Source of the DNA: Sphingobacteriaceae bacterium | Lineage (GTDB): Bacteria; Bacteroidota; Bacteroidia; B-17B0; Aurantibacillaceae | Reading direction: 5' to 3' | Length of the DNA: 64,000 nucleotides | NCBI GenBank assembly: GCA_002319075.1 | Contig: NVQB01000001.1 | Span: 2,914,001-2,978,000 of the forward strand | In this document: positions 36,284 to 45,435 of the stretch, one piece after another | How the letters are laid out: each line of letters begins with the position of its first letter | How positions within the stretch are numbered: position 1 is the first letter of the stretch | The notes under the pieces: model-generated | What the model was told of the DNA's origin: nothing | Databases searched by the model: none | Seen by the model: the letters and a program-made list of their open reading frames with translations, nothing else | Made by a program: the position numbers and the translations under genes

Positions 36284-37018
36284 CTAAAATCTTGATCCTA
36301 ACTGCAAGGTGATATGAGTGCCATTTATATAAAGAGAACTAGCAGAATAATCGCTCTCAAAATAATAAGGAGAAAATCCATAACGGCAATTCAATTCCAC
36401 AAAAAAACTTCCTTTCGAATTACTTAAACTGTTCTTCTGCCAGCCTATGCCAAGACTTACAAAAGAATTTATTTTATTGTAGAGTAATGCGTTCTTAAAC
36501 TTTAAGTCAGGACTGTCGTCTTTCACAAGTTGCCCATTCTGTTTTATTTTAAGTTTAGAAGGTAATAAATACCGTAAATGGTAGCCGGCTATCAGGTAGG
36601 CACTGAACAAACTGTTATCTGCACGCTTAAATAAATATTTAGCTTGCAAAGGAATATCTATCTCATGAATAAAAAGCGAGTAATTGTAAGCAAAAGATTT
36701 ATCGTAAATTTTAAGTGTATCAGGATTAAAATAGTACGATTTGAAATTAAGCCCATGAAAGAAATATTCGGCGCCGAAAAGTAGAAAAGTTCTGTAGTCT
36801 CTTCCAATTTTCTGTTCGCGTTTGTAGCCGATCACTGCGCTTATTTTTTGATTAGCGTTAATCGCATGGTTCTTATTTATTTTATATAAACCTATAGCAG
36901 GCGCAAAATAAATACGATTACCGTTCCCCGACTTCTTTCTGGAACTTTGACAAAACAAAAAGGCAGGTAAGAGAAAAAATAAAATAAATGTGAGGACCGT
37001 ATATTTTATTTTCGACAT
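36284..37018 (-). CDS. Putative outer-membrane beta-barrel protein
   Basis: A 244-residue protein with a signal peptide (about 1-24, ...LLPAFLFCQ), alternating aromatic and polar residues typical of beta strands and a C-terminal Phe (LQLGSRF), as in outer-membrane barrels. About eight strands can be drawn. No family is recognised. It ends 5 bp before the SDR start in the same direction, so it is probably co-transcribed with the SDR gene. Confidence 0.65.
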   Translation of the reverse strand: MSKIKYTVLTFILFFLLPAFLFCQSSRKKSGNGNRIYFAPAIGLYKINKNHAINANQKISAVIGYKREQKIGRDYRTFLLFGAEYFFHGLNFKSYYFNPDTLKIYDKSFAYNYSLFIHEIDIPLQAKYLFKRADNSLFSAYLIAGYHLRYLLPSKLKIKQNGQLVKDDSPDLKFKNALLYNKINSFVSLGIGWQKNSLSNSKGSFFVELNCRYGFSPYYFESDYSASSLYINGTHITLQLGSRF

Positions 37019-37023
37019 TAGAA

Positions 37024-37776
37024 TTACTTGCGGATTACATTCGTTGCACTGGCTTGCATGGTTGGCATGATGAGTATATCGTTGATGTTAACGTGTGCTG
37101 GGCGGGAAGCAATCCAGAAAATAGTTTCTGCAATATCTTCAGGTTTCAGAGGTTCCATGCCCATGTAAACTTTTTTAGCACGCTCTTCATCACCGTCAAA
37201 ACGCACCACGCTAAATTCCGTTTCTACCATACCGGGATTTACCGCGGTTACCTTTATGTTATGAGGAAGAAGATCAATACGCATGCCCTTGTTAAGCGCG
37301 TCTACAGCATGTTTTGTTGCGCAATATACGTTGCCGTTAGCATACACTTCTTTACCTGCAACAGACCCTATATTTATAATATGACCTTTTTTATTTTTGA
37401 TCATAAGATTTGAAATTGCTTTTGTTGCATACAGAAGACCCTTGATATTTGTGTCAATCATCCTTTCCCAATGTGAAAGAGATCCTTCCTGGATAGAAGA
37501 TAGTCCTGCAGCGAGGCCGGCATTGTTAACCAGTATATCAATGTTTTTGTTTTCTGCCGACAAAGCATTTATGGCGTTTTCTACTTCTTCAGAAATACGA
37601 ATATCAAAACAAAGATCTGTGACTTTTATTTTATAAGCACTTTCAAGCTCTGATTTAAATTCTGTTAAACGTTCTTGTCTTCTGCCTGTTATAATGAGGT
37701 CATACCCGTTTTTTGCAAAAATTTCTGCAGTACTTTTTCCGATTCCCGACGTTGCTCCTGTAATAAAAACTAACAT
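37024..37776 (-). CDS. Short-chain dehydrogenase/reductase (YdfG-like)
   Basis: The 250-residue cytosolic protein has the SDR cofactor motif TGATSGIG at about 6-13, a GRR after strand 2 that favours NADP(H), the structural NNAG motif, and the catalytic Ser and YxxxK (YCATK). It matches the classical SDR group that includes YdfG, which oxidises serine and 3-hydroxy acids. Substrate is inferred from that resemblance only. It is 2 bp from the permease gene stop codon, so the two are operonic. Confidence 0.9.
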   Translation of the reverse strand: MLVFITGATSGIGKSTAEIFAKNGYDLIITGRRQERLTEFKSELESAYKIKVTDLCFDIRISEEVENAINALSAENKNIDILVNNAGLAAGLSSIQEGSLSHWERMIDTNIKGLLYATKAISNLMIKNKKGHIINIGSVAGKEVYANGNVYCATKHAVDALNKGMRIDLLPHNIKVTAVNPGMVETEFSVVRFDGDEERAKKVYMGMEPLKPEDIAETIFWIASRPAHVNINDILIMPTMQASATNVIRK

Positions 37777-37778
37777 AC

Positions 37779-39503
37779 TTATGTGTTTGAAGGCTCTAAT
37801 TTACTGTGCCTGCGGCCGTAAACAAAATAAATAATTAAACCTATTATTAACCAAATTCCAAAGTACAACCAGTTCTTGTGGCCAAGCTGCGATAGCATAT
37901 AAAAACAACTCAACAAACCGAGAGAAGGAATAAGGGAAAAATTGTACTTAAACGCCATTACCGAAAAAATGCCGAAGCCTAAAAAGAAAAAATACAAAGG
38001 GATTTTTGTAAAAAAATCTTCAGCACCTGAGAACCCAAGGTAGGAATCTATGCTCTCTTTATCTTTCAGGATAAATACCAGCATAAGAAGGAATAAAACA
38101 GGAACTATGTATTTCGAATTCACATATGGGGTTTTAAATTTCGATGGCGGCGCATTCGGATCCATTCTAAGCTTAAGTACACCTCCACATACCAGGCAGA
38201 AAGCAAAAAGTGTGCCCGCTGAACAAATGTCGGTCACCATATTCATGTCCACAAAAAAAATAGGGACAGCCACTAACAAGCCGGTGATTATTGTAGAGAA
38301 TGAAGGTGTTTTATATTTAGGATGAATTTTGGAGAAAGCCGGAGGTAACAAGCCGTCTCGACTCATGCTCATCCAAATACGGGGTTGACCGAGTTGAAAG
38401 ACCAACATTACACTCGCCATAGCAATTACAGCACTGATAGCTATAACCCCGCTTAACCAGTGCAGATTTTGTATTTTTTCAAACACATAAGCTAATGGAT
38501 CGCCCACTTTTAATTCCGAATAATTTACCATGCCGGTTATAACAAGCGCAATGGCAACATAAAGCACCGTGCAGATTACTATGGAATATAAAATTCCACG
38601 CGGTAAATCTTTTTGGGGATTCCTGCATTCTTCTGCTGTGGTAGAAATGGCATCAAACCCAATATAGGCGAAAAATACAGCACTAATTCCTTTTAATAAT
38701 CCGCCAATACCGTTTGGCATAAAAGGATTCCAGTTTTTTGTGTCAACATAAAATGCACCAACAAAAATAACCACCAGCACTACAGCAATTTTTATGAGCA
38801 CCATAATGTTGCTGGCATTACGACTTTCTTTAATACCTCTGTAAACCAACATGGTTATTAAAACATTGATAAGTAAAGCGGGGAAATCGAAAACTATGGG
38901 TGTGCCGAAAAGAACCGGGGCGGTTTTAAAAGCAGTATAGCCTTCCAGCAGTCCTGCTGTATCAGGATTCGCAGCAATAGCGCTTAAAGTTTGCCCTTGA
39001 GTTAAAAGTTCAGAGGCTAGTTTAAAATTTTGTTTGGCTGTAAAATAATCCAAACATAACCAATCGCTGATATGGAGGTGAAAAACGTTATTAACGAGCG
39101 AACTAAAGTAATCACTCCAGGAAATTGCAACAGTTACATTGCCTATTGCATATTCCATAATCAGCGCCCAACCTATGATCCAGGCGAATAATTCTCCAAA
39201 GGCAACATAACTATAAGTATATGCACTTCCGCTCACGGGAATAAGAGAAGCAAATTCTGCATAAGCAAAAGCTGCAAAGCTACAGGCGAGCGCCGTAAAA
39301 ATAAAAAGGAAGATTACCCCAGGGCCGCCATCCGCACTGGCCTTTCCAATAGTTGAAAAAATTCCGGCGCCAATGATTGCAGCTATACCAAATGCGGTAA
39401 GATCTTTTACCCCAAGATGTTTTGCTAATGAGCCATGAGAATTTTCGTCTTCTTCGCGTCTTTTTAAAATAGACTCAATTGATTTTTTTCTGAAAAGGCT
39501 CAT
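37779..39503 (-). CDS. APC-family amino acid permease (cationic amino acid transporter-like)
   Basis: The 574-residue protein has about 13-14 membrane helices with the APC helix-1 motif IAAIIGAGIFSTIG and the downstream AFFAYIGFDAISTTAEE block typical of the CAT (lysine/arginine/ornithine) branch. It is an inner-membrane uptake system; the substrate is inferred from the family. It opens an operon with the SDR and barrel genes. A long loop between helices 3 and 5 is normal for this branch. Confidence 0.92.
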   Translation of the reverse strand: MSLFRKKSIESILKRREEDENSHGSLAKHLGVKDLTAFGIAAIIGAGIFSTIGKASADGGPGVIFLFIFTALACSFAAFAYAEFASLIPVSGSAYTYSYVAFGELFAWIIGWALIMEYAIGNVTVAISWSDYFSSLVNNVFHLHISDWLCLDYFTAKQNFKLASELLTQGQTLSAIAANPDTAGLLEGYTAFKTAPVLFGTPIVFDFPALLINVLITMLVYRGIKESRNASNIMVLIKIAVVLVVIFVGAFYVDTKNWNPFMPNGIGGLLKGISAVFFAYIGFDAISTTAEECRNPQKDLPRGILYSIVICTVLYVAIALVITGMVNYSELKVGDPLAYVFEKIQNLHWLSGVIAISAVIAMASVMLVFQLGQPRIWMSMSRDGLLPPAFSKIHPKYKTPSFSTIITGLLVAVPIFFVDMNMVTDICSAGTLFAFCLVCGGVLKLRMDPNAPPSKFKTPYVNSKYIVPVLFLLMLVFILKDKESIDSYLGFSGAEDFFTKIPLYFFFLGFGIFSVMAFKYNFSLIPSLGLLSCFYMLSQLGHKNWLYFGIWLIIGLIIYFVYGRRHSKLEPSNT

Positions 39504-39538
39504 ATTTTTTGATAGCTACTAAATATACAAAGTATATT

Positions 39539-39982
39539 TTATACAGGATAAGTTTCAAACGGTTTAATTTCCATGAATCGCCCGGGCTCTGCTAATGGGG
39601 TGAACCCAAATTGTGCATATAAACCATGAGCGTCTTTTGTGGCAAGCATAAAACGCCTGAATTTTGTAACTGGTTCATAATTCATAATAAACGCTATAAG
39701 TTCTTTTGAAAGTCCTTTTCCTCTGTGTTCTTCCAGAACAAATACATCAGCGAGATATCCAAAGCTTGCAAGGTCGGTAATAACCCTTGCAAAACCTATT
39801 AGTGCATACCCTTGATAAATTCCAAAACATTCACTTCCTGCAATCGTTTTTTCTACGAGCTCTATAGAAATATTTTGCGCCCAATAACTTTCTTTACTTA
39901 AATAAGTGTGTATAACGTCAATCTGCAGTTTTTTCTTGTCGTTACTAAAAAGATAAGCGCCTGATTTTTTTTCGTAAAGCAT
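39539..39982 (-). CDS. GNAT-family N-acetyltransferase
   Basis: A 147-residue single-domain GNAT protein. The acetyl-CoA binding loop reads EEHRGKGLSKELIAF, preceded by the strand YLADVFVL. The substrate is unknown. It is 12 bp downstream of the next gene and so part of a run of leftward genes. Confidence 0.9.
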   Translation of the reverse strand: MLYEKKSGAYLFSNDKKKLQIDVIHTYLSKESYWAQNISIELVEKTIAGSECFGIYQGYALIGFARVITDLASFGYLADVFVLEEHRGKGLSKELIAFIMNYEPVTKFRRFMLATKDAHGLYAQFGFTPLAEPGRFMEIKPFETYPV

Positions 39983-39993
39983 GAAAAACAGTT

Positions 39994-40854
39994 TTAAAGA
40001 TTGTTGACTACTACGAGGTATTTTGTTTTGGGATCAAAAGCAAAACGGGTTATTTTCTTAATTTGAAAAGAGGCCAGATCAAATAGTAAAACCCACTGCC
40101 CTTTGGACTCATCGTAACGCAGGAGTTTTGTTTCCTCTGATTTTACAAGCCCCCACAGAGGATGCCATACGATGTCTTCGTTGGCAGAAGGATAGCTTGC
40201 ATAACGACTCGCTTTGCGCAAAAGAAAATCATACTTATAAAAATGCACCTGCGTTGAATCTTTTAATCCATAAATAAAAGTATGACGGTTTAAAGCTTTG
40301 AACGTTCTGATAGGAGCATTTCCCAGCCATTTATCTTCATTGGTGCTCGTTACATAATATCTTAAAGAATGCGGATCTGTGAGTTTGTAATAGATAACCG
40401 TGTCTGTATTCAAAAATGTAAAATAACCGACCGAATCCATCTCTAACTTGTTGTCATCTATGCCACTCACGGTATTGATAAAATGAATGCGCTGAGCACT
40501 GTCTGCTTCCACAACTACTGAAGCTATGAAACCACCATTATCTGTAAGCGTAGGCGAATACTCACTTAGTTTGGTTTTGGTGAAGGGAAGTGTTGTTTTA
40601 TTAGTTATCTCGTAATAATAGATATCAGCTTGTTTGTCTTCTTTTATGCTCACGTAATAAATCCGCTTTCCATCTCCCGAAAAAGAAGGTTGATTATCGT
40701 AACCCTCGCGATTTGTGATGTTCAGGGGATTTTTTAAAACGGTTTGTTTTAATTTATCGGTTTCAATTTTAAAAAGCCATAGATCTGTGTTTGGTACTTG
40801 CCCACTCACCACTAACGACAAAATAAAAAATAAACCACTAAGCTTTTTGCCCAT
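39994..40854 (-). CDS. Periplasmic TolB/PD40-like propeller protein
   Basis: The 286-residue protein begins with a signal peptide (to SLVVSGQ) and then shows PD40-type units, for example QPSFSGDGKRIYYVSIKEDKQADIYYYE, which form beta-propeller blades. It is short for a full propeller (about 5-6 blades). No enzymatic motif is seen. Its first 17 bp overlap the end of the PAP2 gene. Confidence 0.68.
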   Translation of the reverse strand: MGKKLSGLFFILSLVVSGQVPNTDLWLFKIETDKLKQTVLKNPLNITNREGYDNQPSFSGDGKRIYYVSIKEDKQADIYYYEITNKTTLPFTKTKLSEYSPTLTDNGGFIASVVVEADSAQRIHFINTVSGIDDNKLEMDSVGYFTFLNTDTVIYYKLTDPHSLRYYVTSTNEDKWLGNAPIRTFKALNRHTFIYGLKDSTQVHFYKYDFLLRKASRYASYPSANEDIVWHPLWGLVKSEETKLLRYDESKGQWVLLFDLASFQIKKITRFAFDPKTKYLVVVNNL

Positions 40855-41416
40855 CGTTTTTAAAAAAATAAGAGTTCATGAATTTGTAAATCAGTATTCC
40901 GAAAAATAATCCCGCCAGCATGCCGGTAAAGACATCACTGGGATAATGCACGCCGAGATACATCCGGCTGTATGCAACAAGGGCCGGATAAAAAAATAAG
41001 AGCAGTTTATAACGTCGTTGGATCCAATTGATGAAAAAGAAAATATACGCCACCAGCCCGAAAGTGTTCGCAGAATGGCTGGAGTAAAAACCATATTCAC
41101 CACCTTTATAATCGCGCACTGAGTGAATGTCAGATTTAATTTCAAGGTTGTGACTGGGACGATACCGTTTTACACTATGCTTGATGAGGTTAGTAGAAAG
41201 ATCAGCGCAGGCAACAACAATGGCACAGCCTAAAAGAAACTCAAGCATTCTTCTTGGAGTTGATTTTCTGTAAACGGCATAAGCAACAATGGCTACCAAA
41301 AAATAAGTATGCCACGATTCACTCATGTACCACATGAATGTGTCTAACAAAGGTGTGTGAAGGGAATTTATTTTCAGCAGCAAATGCCTGTCAAGCATTT
41401 TAAGAGAATCAATCAT
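40838..41416 (-). CDS. PAP2-family membrane phosphatase
   Basis: The 192-residue protein has about six membrane helices and the three PAP2 motifs in order: KHSVKRYRP (KX6RP), YSSHSAN in place of PSGH, and SRMYLGVHYPSD (SRX5HXXXD). Members remove phosphate from lipid phosphates such as undecaprenyl diphosphate or phosphatidate. The catalytic His residues are present. It is first in a group with the propeller and GNAT genes. Confidence 0.9.
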   Translation of the reverse strand: MIDSLKMLDRHLLLKINSLHTPLLDTFMWYMSESWHTYFLVAIVAYAVYRKSTPRRMLEFLLGCAIVVACADLSTNLIKHSVKRYRPSHNLEIKSDIHSVRDYKGGEYGFYSSHSANTFGLVAYIFFFINWIQRRYKLLLFFYPALVAYSRMYLGVHYPSDVFTGMLAGLFFGILIYKFMNSYFFKNDGQKA

Positions 41417-41453
41417 GCTTAAAAATACTAAAAATAGAACCAGTAAGATACGA

Positions 41454-42128
41454 CTATTTATTAATGTGATATTCTACCAGGCGCAATGTATCTTTTAACG
41501 GAAGAAGTTTCTCTGTAACAACGAGACCAATGTCTTTAGTATAATAGCTTTTACTTATAAGGATAGGAGTGCTCTCAGGATTGCCATAGCCATAAGTACC
41601 AACTACAATAGTAGGATAGTAAGTCTTACCATCAATCACAATCGCTGTATCCTTTTTCAGAATTTTACATCCCGTACCCGCATTACCACTACCGACAAAG
41701 CTTGTACTCCTCCACTCCCTGCCCTCGACAAAATTATCATCGACTATTGCTACAAGATCGGCAAGTGGCATAGTACGGTACTTAATATGACTATGAGCGT
41801 AGCCGTTCCATATAAATATATTATTGTACTTAGGAACATATGCCGTTGTAGTTTTAGTCACGGTTCCCTGGCTGTACTCGTTAACCTTATCTTTTTCATA
41901 GCCTGCTGACGTCCTATGTGTTAGAGTGTCGCCTTGCTCATTCATATATTTCCAATACGAGCCAGGAAATGCAGGAAAATAAGAAGACGGTTTTATAGTG
42001 TCAATTTTCTGAGGAAGTTCGGGCTGCGGTTGCTGAGGGTCTGGCTGTTGAGGATTTGGTTGTTCTGCTACTTGTTTTTTAGTACAGGAAATTAAAAGAA
42101 TAAAAGCGATGCCAATGAAATACTTCAT
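41454..42128 (-). CDS. Hypothetical lipoprotein
   Basis: The start is set at ATG 42128 (MKYFIGIAFILLISCTKKQ), which gives a signal peptide with lipobox Cys15; the longer frame runs back into the MBL gene. The mature protein has a Pro/Gln-rich linker (about 20-40) and then a globular beta-rich domain without a recognised family. The lipid anchor is a strong prediction; the function is unknown. Confidence 0.7.
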   Translation of the reverse strand: MKYFIGIAFILLISCTKKQVAEQPNPQQPDPQQPQPELPQKIDTIKPSSYFPAFPGSYWKYMNEQGDTLTHRTSAGYEKDKVNEYSQGTVTKTTTAYVPKYNNIFIWNGYAHSHIKYRTMPLADLVAIVDDNFVEGREWRSTSFVGSGNAGTGCKILKKDTAIVIDGKTYYPTIVVGTYGYGNPESTPILISKSYYTKDIGLVVTEKLLPLKDTLRLVEYHINK

Positions 42129-42198
42129 AAATTTTGGGTTTAAAGTATAAATAGTATACGCTGATTTTTGGCATCGGGTTGGGTAATTGTTCAATAAA

Positions 42199-43611
42199 TT
42201 AAGAAGCAGTACTGCTACAAGCAACCGTGGCAATGTCTTTTTGCGCAGCATCAAGTTTACTGATCGCACCATAACCACCTTGTACATCCGTAAGATTTGT
42301 ATAGCCCTTCGCTTTCAGAATAGAAGCCGCAATCATACTGCGGTAACCGCCGGCGCAATGAACCATATAAGGATGTGACTTGTCTAAAGTATCAGCCCAA
42401 TCGTAAATAAAATCAAGAGGCTCGCTGACTGCATTTTTCAAATGTGTAGATTCGTATTCGCCGGGTTTACGTACGTCTAATGTTTTGTAGCCTTTTTGAT
42501 ACTGCTCTAAAAATTCAGTAGCAGGAATACTTTTGATAGTTTCCATTTTTTTGCCGGCAGTTTTCCAGGAATCAATCCCTCCTTTTAAATAGCCGATGCA
42601 ATTATCATAACCCACGCGCGACAACCGCATCACCGTTTCTTCTTCTCTGCCTTCTGGGGTTACCAATAAAATGGGAGCGTTGATATCGAGAATCACAGTT
42701 CCCACCCAGGGGGCGAACTGACCATCTAATCCAATATAAAGTGAATTCGGAATATGACCACCCGCAAATTCCTGCGGTTTTCTAACGTCCAGTACCAAAG
42801 GGCTTAAGCTCTTCATCACTGTTTCAAACTCATCTGCAGATAAAGCTTTAGATCCTTTTTCAAGGATAGCGTTATAATTTTGGTATCCGGATTTATTTAA
42901 TGCTGCATTCTTAGCGAAGTACTGAGGTGCAGGTAAAATTCCGGTTGTAAGTTCTTTAATGAATTCTTCTTTTGAAATATCCCTCAAAGCATAATTTAAT
43001 ACTTTCTGACTGCCAAGTGTATCAAAAGTTTCTTTACTCATGTTTTTACCGCAGGCCGAACCTGCACCATGAGCGGGATACACGATTACATCATCCGGAA
43101 GAGGCATAATCTTGTTTCTTAAACTATCGTAAAGCATGCCGGCAAGATCTTCTGTTGTTAAGTCAGATTTTATGGCAAGGTCAGGACGCCCCACATCACC
43201 AATAAATAAAGTGTCTCCTGTAAAAATGCAGAGTGGTTTTTTAGTTTCGTCCAGTAATAAATAAGTTGTAGATTCTAATGTGTGGCCCGGAGTATGCATC
43301 ACTTTTAGGGTGAGTTTACCTATCTTAAATTCTTCGTTATCTTTTGCAATATAACTTTTGTAATCTGTATTTGCATTCGGACCAAAAACAATGGTTGCTC
43401 CGGTTTCCTTTGCCAGATCTACGTGTCCGCTAACAAAATCAGCATGAAAATGTGTTTCAAAAATATGAGTGAGCTTATCGTTATTCTGTTTTAAAAGATC
43501 GAGGTAAGGTTTTGTTTCACGCAAAGGATCAATAATTACAGCTTCTCCGTTGTTTGAGATATAATAGGCGCCCTGAGCCAGGCAGTTCGTATAAAGTTGT
43601 TTTACGTTCAT
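42199..43611 (-). CDS. MBL-fold hydrolase with two rhodanese domains (persulfide dioxygenase type)
   Basis: The 470-residue protein has an N-terminal metallo-beta-lactamase domain (about 1-250) with the metal motif THFHADFVSGH and further ligands in HTPGHTLES and FTGDTLFIG. Two rhodanese domains follow. The first has Thr where the active-site Cys should be (LLVTPEGRE) and looks inactive; the second keeps it (HCAGGYRS). Related proteins oxidise glutathione persulfide in sulfide metabolism, so a role in sulfur handling is inferred. The gene diverges from ridA across 78 bp. Confidence 0.9.
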   Translation of the reverse strand: MNVKQLYTNCLAQGAYYISNNGEAVIIDPLRETKPYLDLLKQNNDKLTHIFETHFHADFVSGHVDLAKETGATIVFGPNANTDYKSYIAKDNEEFKIGKLTLKVMHTPGHTLESTTYLLLDETKKPLCIFTGDTLFIGDVGRPDLAIKSDLTTEDLAGMLYDSLRNKIMPLPDDVIVYPAHGAGSACGKNMSKETFDTLGSQKVLNYALRDISKEEFIKELTTGILPAPQYFAKNAALNKSGYQNYNAILEKGSKALSADEFETVMKSLSPLVLDVRKPQEFAGGHIPNSLYIGLDGQFAPWVGTVILDINAPILLVTPEGREEETVMRLSRVGYDNCIGYLKGGIDSWKTAGKKMETIKSIPATEFLEQYQKGYKTLDVRKPGEYESTHLKNAVSEPLDFIYDWADTLDKSHPYMVHCAGGYRSMIAASILKAKGYTNLTDVQGGYGAISKLDAAQKDIATVACSSTAS

Positions 43612-43669
43612 AATTCAAAATTACAATTATAATGTGGTTTGTTAAACGCTTTTATTAATAGAATATAGT

Positions 43670-43677
43670 TAAATTTG
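43670..43677 (+). promoter_or_regulatory. Probable -7 box of the RidA gene
   Basis: TAAATTTG matches TAnnTTTG exactly and lies 12 bp before ATG 43690. It overlaps the in-frame TTG at 43675 and makes that start unlikely. Confidence 0.4.
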
Positions 43678-43689
43678 CCTTTTATAAAT

Positions 43690-44112
43690 ATGGAAAATTC
43701 ATCGAAAATAGAATCGTCTAAAGCCCCGGAACCAGTGGGCTTATACCCACATGCGAGACGCGTTGGAAATTTATTATTTTTAAGTGGGGTAGGTCCGCGA
43801 GAACGTGGTTCAAAAAAAATTCCCGGTGTTGAACTAGATGAAAAAGGACAAATTGTTAGCTACGATATTGCTCAACAATGTCACAGTGTTTTTCGCAACA
43901 TCCGTTATATTCTTGAAGACGCCGGAAGCAGCTGGGATAAAATTGTGGACGTCACTGTTTTTTTGACAAACATGAAAGATGATTTTCCTATTTACAATAA
44001 GATTTGGGCAGAATATTTTAAAGAAAATCCACCCTGCCGTACAACTATCGAAATAATTAAATTGCCTACCCCGATTGCCATAGAATTAAAAGTTTTGGCA
44101 ACAGTCGAGTAG
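43690..44112 (+). CDS. RidA-family deaminase (2-aminomuconate deaminase-like)
   Basis: The start is ATG 43690; a TTG at 43675 is inside the -7 box. The 140-residue protein has the RidA core, with YPHARRVGNLLFLSGVGPRERG near the N-terminus and PCRTTIEI toward the end, where the conserved Arg binds the substrate carboxylate. RidA proteins hydrolyse reactive enamines and imines. The YPHARR..FLSGVGPR block is closest, from memory, to 2-aminomuconate deaminases of tryptophan/nitrobenzoate catabolism, but no other gene of that pathway is nearby. A 14-bp repeat covers its last codons. Confidence 0.88.
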   Translation: MENSSKIESSKAPEPVGLYPHARRVGNLLFLSGVGPRERGSKKIPGVELDEKGQIVSYDIAQQCHSVFRNIRYILEDAGSSWDKIVDVTVFLTNMKDDFPIYNKIWAEYFKENPPCRTTIEIIKLPTPIAIELKVLATVE

Positions 44113-44131
44113 ATTTAGCAACAGTCGAGTA
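44098..44131 (+). repeat. 14-bp direct repeat covering the ridA stop codon
   Basis: GCAACAGTCGAGTA occurs at 44098-44111 and again at 44118-44131, 20 bp apart. Each copy ends in a stop (TAG in the first, TAA in the second) and can be read A-T-V-E-stop, although they are in different frames. It looks like a small recent duplication. Confidence 0.7.
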
Positions 44132-44339
44132 AAAAGTTGAAATAAATAGTTTTTTCAGAAGCAATGCGATGACTCTCAAGAAGTTATATCAATTACCTAA
44201 ATCGTTTTAGTTTAGGAATAACTATCCTAAACTGCAACCTTTTGTCTTCAAGTTGGTATAACTACACGAAAAAGTCTGGAATTCTCAAAAAATTTTAACA
44301 TTTCCGTATTTTTTTATAACTTAGAACAAATATAATCAT

Positions 44340-45179
44340 ATGATAATTAAGGAAAACCAATCGATTTTAATCCCAGTTGATTTTTCCAAGCAATCTTATA
44401 TTGCTGTTAAACAAATTTATACCCTAGCTAAGTTTACAAAATCCAAACTCATTTTGATGCATGTTTCGCCAACGAGTGAAACGGATCGTAAAGATGAATT
44501 GGACAGTCTCGCGCAATCTACCCGTACAGAAAGCGGCTTAAACGTTGAAGTGTTAGGCGTGAAAGGCGAGGTTTATGAAATGACCAATAAAACAGCCACA
44601 GAACTTGACTGTTCTCTGATTGTGATGGCATTAGATGAAAATACAAAATTTAAAACAGGGCTTTTTGGAGGCGGTATTACCGCTACAAAATTTCTTGCAG
44701 CTGCACCGTGTTCTGTTATAACTATCCGTTCAACGGAAAAGCGTGAGGGCTTCAAAAATATAGTGATGCCTTTTGATCTTAGTCCTGAAAGCCGCGAAAA
44801 GGTTGGTCTTGCAGTTCAACTAGCACATTATTATAAAGCAGATATTCGTATTGTTTCCGTTTTTAAACCTAACGATGACGAATACGAAAATAAATTATTG
44901 CCTTATTTGCAACAGGTAAAAAAATTCATCAAACAAGAAGGTGTAAATTGTACGAACCGTTCTTTACCTAGTACCACGCCTGCTGAAGCTATTATCGAAT
45001 ACGCTGTTAAAAATGATTGCGACCTTATTGTTCAGATAAATCAAAAAGATGTTTCCCTTGGCGAGCGCCTGGGTGGCGGAACTATCGGTCACAGGGTTGT
45101 AGAGTTGAGCCCAATTCCTGTATTAAACGTGCAACCCATGAAACGCGAGAGCATGAGCCATTTCAGCAGTGGCATGTAA
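44340..45179 (+). CDS. Tandem universal stress protein (two UspA domains)
   Basis: The 279-residue protein has two UspA domains, about 1-138 and 148-275. Each begins with a strand and Asp (ILIPVDFS; IVMPFDLS) and ends with a Usp hydrophobic strand (APCSVITI; SPIPVLNV). The glycine-rich ATP loops are GGGITATKFLA in the first and GGGTIGHRVVE in the second. Roles in stress survival are general to the family; the inducing signal is unknown. A terminator follows at 45218. Confidence 0.92.
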   Translation: MIIKENQSILIPVDFSKQSYIAVKQIYTLAKFTKSKLILMHVSPTSETDRKDELDSLAQSTRTESGLNVEVLGVKGEVYEMTNKTATELDCSLIVMALDENTKFKTGLFGGGITATKFLAAAPCSVITIRSTEKREGFKNIVMPFDLSPESREKVGLAVQLAHYYKADIRIVSVFKPNDDEYENKLLPYLQQVKKFIKQEGVNCTNRSLPSTTPAEAIIEYAVKNDCDLIVQINQKDVSLGERLGGGTIGHRVVELSPIPVLNVQPMKRESMSHFSSGM

Positions 45180-45217
45180 AGAACAACTCACTTTTTCCTA
45201 GTAGTCATTTAATTTAC

Positions 45218-45243
45218 AACCGGATTTTATATCCGGTTTTTTT
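45218..45243 (+). terminator. Intrinsic terminator after the Usp gene
   Basis: AACCGGAT (45218-45225) pairs with ATCCGGTT (45231-45238) around a 5-nt loop and is followed by T through 45243. Confidence 0.85.
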
Positions 45244-45384
45244 ATTCCCAATGCCTTAATTTCTTAAGTTTTTTAACTTATTTCTGCCAAGGAAAATCCC
45301 GCATTTATTAGTAAATTCGCTCCTCTTTTTTCTGTGAGGTTTTTCACCAGTTGAAAAGAAAAGAAATAATAGATTAGATAATTA

Positions 45385-45413
45385 CTCTCAGTGAACTCTG
45401 TTTCTCTGTGGTA
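45385..45413. repeat. Inverted copy of the ACCAC..GAGTTCAC intergenic repeat
   Basis: Read leftwards the stretch contains ACCACAGAGA and ACAGAGTTCACTGAGAG. It is closely similar to the unit of the array after ruvC (60111-60282), which has ACCACTAAGA and ACTGAGTTCACAAGAG, but lies in the opposite orientation. It lies 23 bp before the ileS start. Confidence 0.6.
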
Positions 45414-45435
45414 AAATCTCTGAGACAAAAATAGT

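Noticed and set aside
42129-42287. Longer start for the lipoprotein gene, up to 42287
   Set aside because: It overlaps the end of the MBL gene and removes the clean lipoprotein signal at the inner ATG.
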